Of a stretch of 9,411 nt of DNA, positions 1 to 5,267 are shown one piece after another. The stretch is from Bin5 sp034428435 (GTDB taxonomy: Bacteria; Chloroflexota; Anaerolineae; Caldilineales; Caldilineaceae). A program made the translations under genes and the position numbers. Below the pieces are notes generated by a model. The model was not told where the DNA came from and made no database searches. It was given only the letters and a program-made list of their open reading frames with translations. Within the stretch, counting starts at the first letter, position 1. Each line of letters starts with the position of its first letter. Location: NCBI GenBank assembly GCA_034428435.1, contig DAOUHY010000387.1:1-9411 (forward strand). Reading direction: 5' to 3'.

Positions 1-274
1 GTCGTAGTGAATCCTCCAGTTATGTCCTTGAAGTACAGACCAAATTCCTCCGTACCTCACGGGCAACGCCCGCCCGCACGGGCTCGCCCAAATCCAGCAA
101 TCCGCCGGGCAGCGCCCACAATCCCTTGGAAGGCGGCCGCCCTCGTACGACCATCAGAGCGAGGCCGGCGTCGTCGATTACCACAGCCGCCACCGCCACC
201 AGCGGCGCCGGCGGATACTCGCGGCTGACCGTAACGGGGTAGGTTAAGTCTTGGAGGTTGTCGTCGCTGCGCAT
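1..274 (-). CDS. Nudix hydrolase, N-terminal part, frameshifted and cut by the window edge
   Basis: Nudix enzymes cleave nucleoside diphosphates linked to another moiety, in the cytoplasm and with Mg2+. The reading frame gives a hydrophobic strand (VAVAAVVIDDAG), then LWALPGGLLDLGE and seven residues later RE: the first half of the Nudix box GX5EX7REUXEEXGU. In the literal frame the protein then ends as RRNLVCTSRT with a stop at 20-22. If one base is restored at 51-52, the other frame reads EEFGLYFKDITGGFTT to the window edge and completes REVxEEFGL exactly. So either the gene carries a -1 frameshift or the sequence has an error there. ATG at 272-274 lies 2 nt past the HAD stop; GTG at 284-286 would overlap it. 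No clear Shine-Dalgarno sequence is seen, which fits translational coupling to the HAD gene. Substrate cannot be told. Confidence 0.82.
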
Positions 275-276
275 GC

Positions 277-1335
277 TCAACACCACTTTTCAATGAGTGC
301 GGGTAGTTCGGAAAGCTTCTCGATCACCGCGTCCGGCCTGATGCTGTCCACCAGCCGTTGGTCCTCCGCCAGCGGGATCATGCGGCAGTGGACCGTCAGC
401 GCGCCGATCTCCTGCCCGCCGGCCACGTCATGCTTGAGGCTGTCGCCGACGCACACGATCTCATACGGCTCCGCGTCCCAGCGTTCGAGGACGGCACCGT
501 AGATCTCCTTCTCCGGTTTTCGCCACTCCACCGCCGCGCTGCTCAGACAGACGTCCAGATAGGCGCGCAGCCCTGTATAGTCGACAATGCGCTGAAAGAT
601 GCGATCGCTGGCATAGTTGGCGATCACCGCCACCGGAAACCCCTCCCCGCGCAGCCGCTGCAGCAGCTCGATCGCCCCCGGCATCGGCTCCCACGCCGTC
701 ATCTCCGGCGCGTAAAAGAGGTCGACCGCCCGCCGCAGCACCTCCTCGTTCATGCGCGAAGCAGGATAACCGACGAACTGCAACAGGAAGCTCAAAGTGT
801 CGTCGGCCGTATGCTCCTCCTGCTCATCGTCTGACTTCGTTTCGGCAAAGATACGCGCTTCGACAAGATGCTCCGCTATCTCGTCGGGCAGGTCGGTCAT
901 CCCCGTCGAGCGCATGTAGGCGACCGCAGTCTCCGCGCCGCTGCTCATCAGCTCTTCGAGAGGTCGGTTGAGCCGGGCGAGCGTATTGTCAAAGTCGAAG
1001 ACCAGCCCTTGCACCAACCTGCGCGGCCGCACCTGCGCCGCTTCACCGCTGAAGAACTGCTCACTCAGACGTGCCACCGCAGAACTGTCAACAGCTTCAT
1101 CCACTGGATTCCGGGCGACGGCCTCCAGCTCAGAGTCGGCGGGCGCCAGCCGGGCACGCGCTTCCTCCTGGGTCAGACCGGCGCCCCGGCCTCTGGCGCG
1201 CCGCATGAATTCGTCCAACTCCTGTGGAGTAAGCGGCTCCATCCCACGCGCATCGGGTTCCTCATCCTGCCCTGATAAGGAACTGTCTGCGCCGGAAGAG
1301 TCTGCTTCCCCGAGTTGCCTGTCTGTCATAGGCAT
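277..1335 (-). CDS. HAD-superfamily hydrolase with N-terminal extension
   Basis: This is a predicted cytoplasmic phosphatase of the haloacid dehalogenase fold, 352 residues. Motif I is FDFDNTLA with nucleophile Asp114 and acid/base Asp116. A helical cap spans about 120-215 and PMPGAIELLQRL precedes motif II. Motif III is RKPEKEIY (Lys273). Motif IV is VGDSLKHDV (Asp298, Asp303). Motif II reads VIANYAS: the usual Ser/Thr before Asn240 is Ala239, an oddity that may weaken phosphate binding. Residues 1-105 precede the domain and are acidic, Arg-rich and probably disordered; HAD enzymes usually start near motif I, so this is an extension of unknown role. ATG codons at 1335 and 1329 are both possible; a -10-like element directly upstream favours a leaderless message from the second. 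The Nudix gene follows directly, so the two probably form an operon. Substrate unknown; the C1-type cap resembles phosphoglycolate phosphatase-like members. Confidence 0.92.
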   Translation of the reverse strand: MPMTDRQLGEADSSGADSSLSGQDEEPDARGMEPLTPQELDEFMRRARGRGAGLTQEEARARLAPADSELEAVARNPVDEAVDSSAVARLSEQFFSGEAAQVRPRRLVQGLVFDFDNTLARLNRPLEELMSSGAETAVAYMRSTGMTDLPDEIAEHLVEARIFAETKSDDEQEEHTADDTLSFLLQFVGYPASRMNEEVLRRAVDLFYAPEMTAWEPMPGAIELLQRLRGEGFPVAVIANYASDRIFQRIVDYTGLRAYLDVCLSSAAVEWRKPEKEIYGAVLERWDAEPYEIVCVGDSLKHDVAGGQEIGALTVHCRMIPLAEDQRLVDSIRPDAVIEKLSELPALIEKWC

Positions 1336-1336
1336 T

Positions 1337-1366
1337 AGTATGCGGAGGCGTGCCCTTGTCTGTCAA
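1337..1366 (-). promoter_or_regulatory. Candidate promoter of the HAD-Nudix unit, possibly leaderless
   Basis: On the minus strand TTGACA (1361-1366) is followed after 18 bp by CATACT (1337-1342). The -35 is perfect and the -10 matches 4 of 6. The -10 ends only 7 nt before the second ATG (1329) of the HAD gene, and there is no Shine-Dalgarno sequence between them. Transcription would therefore start at about the initiation codon, giving a leaderless message. This is inferred from spacing only. Confidence 0.4.
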
Positions 1367-1462
1367 ATCAGACCAAACCGCCACTGGGTTGCAAGCCCGT
1401 CCGTCTGAACTGAATTCTTCTATAGCCAAGGTATCGCGAGACAGGAAACGCAGCGGGTATGG

Positions 1463-1493
1463 CACTGGAATTGGCAGAACCGCCAGTACAGTG
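1463..1493. other. Nested inverted repeat upstream of the Cache lipoprotein gene
   Basis: CACTG (1463-1467) pairs with CAGTG (1489-1493), and inside it TGGC (1472-1475) pairs with GCCA (1482-1485) around a 6-nt loop. It lies about 75 bp before the Cache gene in the divergent region between it and the HAD gene. It could be a two-tier RNA hairpin in the leader or an operator. No U-tract follows, so it is not an obvious terminator. Chance cannot be excluded for arms this short. Confidence 0.3.
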
Positions 1494-1567
1494 GCAGGAT
1501 CAGATCGACAGCTGCCTGGACTTTCGCAGCATCCCATTTCCAGAAAACGCACAAAGGGACTTACGGA

Positions 1568-2020
1568 ATGAAACGCCTTTGCCTGCTCCTTGCTTTCGTC
1601 TTTGCCATTACCGCATGTGTAGCAATCCCAACCAAGAATCAGCCGGAGGCATACACGCAATCTGCCGTCCGCGACGCAATCCGTCGCTACGAACGATATG
1701 GAAAAGACGCCGTACTCGCGTATTACAGCGATCCGCAGAGATTCGATGGACAGTGGTATGTCTTCATTCTGGACAGCGAAGGCTATACCATAGCCAGCCC
1801 CTACAACTTTACCATCGGGTTCGGCCCTTCTGATCGCTACGACGCCACCGGCTACTACTATGGCGATGACCTGGTGAGCGCCACCGAGGAAGGCAAATGG
1901 ATTAGCTACGTCTTTTTCAACCCGGAAACAGACAAAGAAGAGCGCAAACACACATGGATCGTCCGGCACGATGGCCTGTACTTCGGATCCGGCTTTTACA
2001 AAGGACAAGATCAGAGGTGA
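1568..2020 (+). CDS. Small lipoprotein consisting of a single Cache-like sensor domain
   Basis: A 150-residue exported lipoprotein. Residues 1-17 form a lipoprotein signal (MKRLC, hydrophobic core, lipobox ITAC with Cys17). Residues about 30-146 look like a single Cache domain: an entry helix (AVRDAIRRYERYGKDAV), the core strand WYVFILDSEGYTIASP (63-78), GxDL-like YYGDDLVSATEEGKW (97-111), then FFNPETDKEE (116-125) and WIVRHDGLYFGSGFY (130-144). NPETxKxE followed by DGLxxGSGYY is typical of Cache_2/sCache ligand-binding domains of chemoreceptors and histidine kinases. Here there is no second membrane helix and no signalling domain, so it would be a free-standing, membrane-anchored binder outside the cell. 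AAAGGGA at 1553-1559, 8 nt before ATG, supports the start. It is transcribed alone, with no kinase or receptor beside it. Function is inferred from the fold; the ligand is unknown. Confidence 0.85.
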   Translation: MKRLCLLLAFVFAITACVAIPTKNQPEAYTQSAVRDAIRRYERYGKDAVLAYYSDPQRFDGQWYVFILDSEGYTIASPYNFTIGFGPSDRYDATGYYYGDDLVSATEEGKWISYVFFNPETDKEERKHTWIVRHDGLYFGSGFYKGQDQR

Positions 2021-2128
2021 CTACCCACCCATAGCCAGTACGCGACGCCGGACCAGGCGAGCGAAGTTCTCTCTCCTCTTCACTCTCTCCTCGCTTTTGG
2101 GCGGTCGGGCCTATTCGGCCCTCCCTTG

Positions 2129-2149
2129 TGCGGGGGCTCCGCCCCCGCA
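2129..2149. repeat. Perfect GC hairpin at the left end of dispersed repeat copy 1
   Basis: TGCGGGGGC (2129-2137) and GCCCCCGCA (2141-2149) are perfect inverted arms around a TCC loop. In copy 2 of the dispersed repeat the right arm is kept but the left arm is shortened to GGGC. This looks like one terminal hairpin of a mobile or formerly mobile short element, or a structured RNA end. Confidence 0.6.
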
Positions 2150-2283
2150 ACGCCCCCTCTCCTACAACATGCCTCGCCAGCCTGGTGGCTTCACTGGGGC
2201 ATGTGCCCCATCGAAAGAGTTTCGCCGGACCACTCCCACCAGTCCCACCAAATCCCCGTAGGGGCTGGCCTTGTGCCTGCCCT
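2134..2283 (+). repeat. Dispersed intergenic repeat, copy 1 (about 150 bp)
   Basis: This stretch aligns in direct orientation with 8420-8569 over its whole length. Matching blocks occur in the same order and spacing: a 23-nt identical block at 2134-2156 and 8420-8442; CAACATGCCTCG at 2165 and 8450; CCTGGTG at 2181 and 8466; TCGAAAGAGTTTCGCC at 2211 (one difference at 8497); CCAGTCCCA; then the GTAGG...GTGCCTGCCC end. Only about one small indel is needed. Both copies lie between genes and neither has a sustained coding frame shared with the other. GC hairpins sit at both ends, a REPIN- or MITE-like layout. No transposase is present in the window. Confidence 0.8.
2258..2282 (+). repeat. GTAGGGGC hairpin repeat, unit 1 (right end of dispersed repeat copy 1)
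   Basis: GTAGG is followed by GGGCTGGC (2262-2269), loop CTTGT, and GCCTGCCC (2275-2282). The arms pair with one mismatch. The same unit recurs at 6622, 6691 and 8544, always between genes and always in this orientation. It is REP-like. Confidence 0.7.
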
Positions 2284-2375
2284 TTCTCGCCACAAAACTG
2301 GACTGCACGCCATCACCTCCATGAGGCCCGTCTGATTTCACTTACCTGCCAATGGTAGGGGACTATGCCGGGCCG

Positions 2376-2384
2376 TGCTATACT
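2376..2384 (+). promoter_or_regulatory. Candidate extended -10 element for the first MBL gene
   Basis: TGCTATACT (2376-2384) is an extended -10 of exactly the same sequence as the one upstream of the solute-binding protein gene (8722-8730). No recognisable -35 stands 16-18 bp upstream. It would give a leader of about 70 nt before ATG 2460. Weak on its own. Confidence 0.35.
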
Positions 2385-2459
2385 CCGCTTTGGCTCGCAG
2401 CCAACTGAAATTCATCGCAGCCTCTTGACCCGCATACATCAGATTCTGACAACAATACA

Positions 2460-3353
2460 ATGCCATACTCACTCCAGATCGGCTCCATCCCCTGCCACAT
2501 CGTCAGCGACGGCCGCCAGCTGGTCGACGGCGGCGGCTTCTTCGGCCTCGTACCCCGCGTCCTCTGGGAACGCGTCATCCGCCCCGACGACAAAAACCGC
2601 ATCCCCGTGCAGATGCGCTCCCTGCTCATCCCATCGTCCGCCGGCCTTATCCTCGTCGACACCGGCCAGGGCGACAAAATCACTGCCAAAGAACGGCGCA
2701 TCTTCGGCATGGACGACGACAACCGGCGTCTCGCCGCCGACCTGGGCCTTGTCGGCTTCACCCCCGAAGACGTCGACATCGTACTCATGACCCACCTCCA
2801 CGCCGACCACGCCGGCGGCTGCACCCAGTGGAGCGATCCGGCCGATCCCCAAAGCGAAGCCGTCCCCGCCTTCCCCAACGCCCGCTATCTCATCCAGCGC
2901 CTCGAAATGGCCGAAGCTGCCTTCCCCAACGAACGCACTCGCGGTACCTACTTCCCCGACAACTGGGAACCACTGCGCCGTTCAGGCCAGTTGGAGCTCG
3001 TCGACGGCGATCAGGAACTGGCAGACGGCGTCCGCTCCGTCACCGTACCCGGCCACACCCGGAGCATCCAGGCCGTCTGGGTCGAGGACGCCGGCCAATC
3101 CCTCCTCTTCCTCGGCGACGCCTGCAGCTGGGCCGCACACATGGACCGCCTCGCCTGGGTCCCCTCCTTTGACCTCGACCCCATGGCCAGCATCGAGGGC
3201 AAACGCAACCTGCGCAGAGAGGCCGAAGAGAAGAACGCCCTGCTCGTATTTCAGCATGACGGCCAGGTCGTCACAGGTCGGTTACGTCCCGGGGCGCGGG
3301 GGCCTGCGGTGGAGCCGGAAATCACTGAAGAAGCATGGCCCGAGGGAGAGTAG
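2460..3353 (+). CDS. Metallo-beta-lactamase-fold hydrolase, first of a tandem pair
   Basis: A 297-residue cytoplasmic metal hydrolase of the MBL superfamily; no signal peptide. Metal ligands are visible: HLHADH (His112, His114, Asp116, His117), His199 in VPGHT, Asp220 in FLGDACS and His266 in VFQHD. DTGQGDK (67-73) is the usual Asp-turn before the active site. The length and the xFLGDA...FQHD arrangement resemble the AHL-lactonase (AiiA-like)/MBL hydrolase group, but the substrate cannot be read from sequence. It aligns without a gap to the next gene, with about four residues in five identical by hand count. One notable difference: after GHT this copy has RSIQ where the paralogue has the family-typical PGMQ, and this loop is near the metal site. 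The start is fixed by the matching N-terminus of the paralogue (MPxSLQxGSI). No strong Shine-Dalgarno sequence is seen upstream. Confidence 0.94.
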   Translation: MPYSLQIGSIPCHIVSDGRQLVDGGGFFGLVPRVLWERVIRPDDKNRIPVQMRSLLIPSSAGLILVDTGQGDKITAKERRIFGMDDDNRRLAADLGLVGFTPEDVDIVLMTHLHADHAGGCTQWSDPADPQSEAVPAFPNARYLIQRLEMAEAAFPNERTRGTYFPDNWEPLRRSGQLELVDGDQELADGVRSVTVPGHTRSIQAVWVEDAGQSLLFLGDACSWAAHMDRLAWVPSFDLDPMASIEGKRNLRREAEEKNALLVFQHDGQVVTGRLRPGARGPAVEPEITEEAWPEGE

Positions 3354-3418
3354 CTACCACTTCCTGTTGCCTTCCGCGCAGGCTCTACGTTTCAAGTCTC
3401 CAGCGGGGCAGGACACAA

Positions 3419-3453
3419 TGCCGGGCCAATTTGTGCCCGAAGATGGCCCGGCA
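3419..3453 (+). terminator. Strong hairpin between the MBL paralogues (terminator or leader structure)
   Basis: TGCCGGGCCA (3419-3428) and TGGCCCGGCA (3444-3453) are perfect 10-bp inverted arms around a 15-nt loop. A T-rich run (TTCTTTTTCT, 3461-3470) follows about 8 nt later, so it could end transcription of the first MBL gene. The first 10 nt of this region (ATGCCGGGCC, 3418) also occur upstream of the first MBL gene (2365), in both cases exactly 95 nt before the ATG. A shared leader element is therefore an equally good reading. Confidence 0.5.
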
Positions 3454-3512
3454 AGAAAGGTTCTTTTTCTGGATCACGCATTCCGTGCCGAACCCACTCT
3501 GAGGACACAGCA

Positions 3513-4403
3513 ATGCCACACTCACTTCAGGTCGGCTCCATCCGGTGTCACATCGTCAACGACGGCCAGCAGCTGATCGACGGCGGCAGCTTCTTTGGTC
3601 TCGTGCCGCGCGTGTTGTGGACGAGGACCATCCGTCCGGACGAAAAGAACCGCATACCGGCGCAGATGCGCTGTCTGCTCGTGCAGTCGTCAGCGGGGCT
3701 GATCCTGGTGGATACGGGTCAGGGAGACAAAATCACCGCCGAGTATAGAACTGAATTCGGCATGGATGACAGCAACCTGCGCCTGGAGGCCGACCTGCGC
3801 CGCGTCGGTTTCAGCCCTGAGGACATCGATATCGTCCTCCTGACCCATCTACACGCCGACCACTGCGGCGGCAACACCCGCCGGAGCGACCCCAATGATC
3901 CGGACAGCGACGTCGTCCCCACCTTCCCCAACGCCCGCTACCTGATCCAGCGCCTCGAGCTGGCCGAGGCAACCTTCCCCAACGAACGCACGCGCGGCCA
4001 TTACTTCCCCGAAAACTGGGAGCCGCTGCGCCGCACAGGCCAGCTGGAAACTGTAGACGGCGACCAGGAACTGGCCCCCGGTGTACGCTCGATGACAGTA
4101 CCGGGCCACACGCCAGGCATGCAGGTCGTATGGGTCGAAGACGCCGGCGAATCTCTCCTCTTTTTGGGCGACGCCTGCAGCTGGGCTGCCCACATGGACC
4201 GCATAGCCTGGGTACCGGCATTTGACCTTGAACCGATGCGCAGCATCGAGGCCAAACGCAACCTGCGCCGCCAGGCCGAAGAAAAGAACGCCCTCCTCGT
4301 TTTCCAGCACGACAGCCAGATCGTCACCGGCCGCCTGCGCCCCGGCGAACGCGGCCCGACGGTGGAGCCGGAGATTACGGAAGTGGCATGGCCTGATGAG
4401 TGA
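3513..4403 (+). CDS. Metallo-beta-lactamase-fold hydrolase, second of a tandem pair
   Basis: A 296-residue paralogue of the preceding gene, in the same direction and 159 bp downstream; it clearly arose by tandem duplication. All predicted metal ligands are kept at the same positions: His112, His114, Asp116 and His117 in HLHADH, His199 in VPGHTPG, Asp220 in FLGDACS, His266 in FQHD. The family-typical GHTPG is intact here. Differences from copy 1 are concentrated at residues 77-97 and 121-137, the segments around the active-site entrance in this fold, which hints at a different substrate preference (inference). Strictly conserved stretches include FFGLVPRVLW, SSAGLILVDTGQGDKITA and FPNERTRG. 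The start is set by alignment with copy 1; GAGGA at 3501-3505 can act as ribosome binding site 7 nt before ATG. Cytoplasmic; substrate unknown. Confidence 0.95.
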   Translation: MPHSLQVGSIRCHIVNDGQQLIDGGSFFGLVPRVLWTRTIRPDEKNRIPAQMRCLLVQSSAGLILVDTGQGDKITAEYRTEFGMDDSNLRLEADLRRVGFSPEDIDIVLLTHLHADHCGGNTRRSDPNDPDSDVVPTFPNARYLIQRLELAEATFPNERTRGHYFPENWEPLRRTGQLETVDGDQELAPGVRSMTVPGHTPGMQVVWVEDAGESLLFLGDACSWAAHMDRIAWVPAFDLEPMRSIEAKRNLRRQAEEKNALLVFQHDSQIVTGRLRPGERGPTVEPEITEVAWPDE

Positions 4404-4651
4404 ACTCTGAGACGCGGCCGACGTACGCCAGACAATGCCTTGCCCGGGAATCCTTACCGCAGAGAAAGATTCCTCGCAGCCATGGCCAAAGTGGCGGACG
4501 TGGAACCGCCGGATGAGAGGGATCGATTCTAAGGCACGTCGACGCTTGTCAGAACAGCGTACTGCGGGAGCAGAGTGCCGCTGATTAGTGAAGGCCCCCG
4601 CAGTCGCGAAATCTTGTAGGGCCTTGCCCAAATGTCAACGAAACGCAAAGT
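4404..4651. other. Convergent gap between the MBL pair and the TA-like pair
   Basis: No gene is supported here. There are only weak inverted repeats (GGAATC 4447-4452 with GATTCC 4468-4473; GGCGG 4493-4497 with CCGCC 4506-4510), neither followed by a T-run. GTAGGGCCTTGCCC at 4616-4629 looks like a shortened relative of the GTAGGGGC hairpin repeats, but this is too short to be sure. Confidence 0.4.
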
Positions 4652-4969
4652 TTAGATGGAAACTTCCCTATAGTCCCCGGGCTGCATTCCATCAACAACC
4701 TCTTGGACGTCTCCGATTCGCGCCTGGATGCGCGGCCAGGAAGTCGAAAGCAGTACGACAATCCCTAAGTGTTTACCGGAGAGATTCTGCTGATGACGAA
4801 TGCTCTGGTCTGTTGTAATCAACAGATCGTAACCGCTTAACTCCGCCTCTGTGAGCAGATCGCCGTTCCGCAATTCAGACCATCCCCGTTCATAAGCGGT
4901 GTCGACTGAATGCCCGACCAGACTCCTGCGCAGGGGTGCCGGAGTCCCCTGATCAAACAGGATTTTCAT
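4652..4969 (-). CDS. DUF5615 PIN-like protein, putative toxin
   Basis: A 105-residue protein starting MKILFDQGTPAPLRRSL, typical of the DUF5615/PIN-like family: Asp6 in the first strand, the GHSVDTAYERGW segment (19-30), NGDLL (35-39) and LLITTDQSI (49-57) with Asp54. These Asp residues would match the metal site of PIN-type ribonucleases. A longer reading from 5050 adds 27 residues, but it overlaps the upstream gene and lacks family similarity, so ATG 4967-4969 is chosen. That ATG overlaps the stop of the DUF433 gene as ATGA, so translation is probably coupled. The DUF433-DUF5615 order is a recurrent pair regarded as a VapBC-like type II toxin-antitoxin module. RNase activity is inferred, not shown. 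Cytoplasmic. Confidence 0.88.
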   Translation of the reverse strand: MKILFDQGTPAPLRRSLVGHSVDTAYERGWSELRNGDLLTEAELSGYDLLITTDQSIRHQQNLSGKHLGIVVLLSTSWPRIQARIGDVQEVVDGMQPGDYREVSI

Positions 4970-5193
4970 GAATGGACAGACTCTGTCAGGACATTGACTT
5001 CGTGGTCCAGAGCTGCTTCGACCTTCCACCTTTCTACGCCGGGGAACCACTCCAGAAACTGGTCAACAGTAGCTCCATCGCGCAGATTCTCAAATAGAGC
5101 GGAGACAGGCACGCGCGTGCCGCGAAACACCCATGCCCCGCCAACCTTTTCGGGGTGTCGTTCGACAGCCTTACACGATTCCCAGTAACTCAT
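4966..5193 (-). CDS. DUF433 small DNA-binding-type protein, putative antitoxin
   Basis: A 75-residue protein matching the DUF433 (VapB-like/helix-turn-helix) pattern. HPEKVGGAWVFRGTRVPVSALFENLRDGATVDQFLEWFPGV (13-53) contains the diagnostic GxxxxRGTRVPVxxLxxxLxxG run, followed by a C-terminal helix (VERWKVEAALDHEV). DUF433 proteins sit next to DUF5615 PIN-like proteins and are taken as the antitoxin that binds the toxin and its own promoter. The ATG is at 5191-5193, with a weak GAGAG about 8 nt upstream. The partner follows with a 4-nt overlap. An 11-bp palindrome stands 20 bp upstream and may be its operator. The MFS gene ends 74 bp upstream on the same strand, so read-through is possible. 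Confidence 0.9.
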   Translation of the reverse strand: MSYWESCKAVERHPEKVGGAWVFRGTRVPVSALFENLRDGATVDQFLEWFPGVERWKVEAALDHEVNVLTESVHS

Positions 5194-5213
5194 GTTGCCA
5201 TCTCTCAGTCACA

Positions 5214-5224
5214 ATGTCTGACAT
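5214..5224. promoter_or_regulatory. Palindrome upstream of the TA-like pair, candidate autoregulatory operator
   Basis: ATGTC T GACAT is a perfect 11-bp palindrome ending 20 bp before the DUF433 start codon. Type II antitoxins commonly bind such sites in their own promoter. The length is modest and no clear -35/-10 pair could be fitted around it, so this is tentative. Confidence 0.35.
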
Positions 5225-5267
5225 GCTCAGGCACTTTTAAGAACGGCTCTTTGACAGGTCACCACCC

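Larger units (their letters stand above)
2021..2459. other. Gene-free stretch carrying a dispersed repeat and an MBL leader
   Basis: I find no credible gene here. It holds a short hairpin (GGGCC TATTC GGCCC, 2107-2121), one copy of the approximately 150-bp dispersed repeat (2134-2283), and the leader of the first MBL gene with an extended -10-like element (2376-2384). No U-tract follows the 2107-2121 hairpin, so it is a poor intrinsic terminator for the Cache gene. Confidence 0.6.

Noticed and set aside
1262..2008. Minus-strand open frame of 248 codons across the divergent region and the Cache gene
   Set aside because: It overlaps the HAD start and the whole Cache lipoprotein, which has a lipobox, a ribosome site and domain likeness. 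The minus-strand translation shows no family features.
2107..2121. GGGCC-TATTC-GGCCC hairpin as terminator of the Cache gene
   Set aside because: The stem is only 5 bp, no T-run follows, and it lies about 90 bp after the stop.
3849..4631. Minus-strand open frame of 260 codons opposite the second MBL gene
   Set aside because: Antisense shadow of a GC-rich gene whose plus-strand product has all MBL metal ligands and a close paralogue.
4970..5050. N-terminal extension of the DUF5615 protein from a start at 5050
   Set aside because: These 27 residues are Arg/Ser-rich and overlap the DUF433 gene. The family starts at MKILFD, and the ATGA overlap supports 4969.
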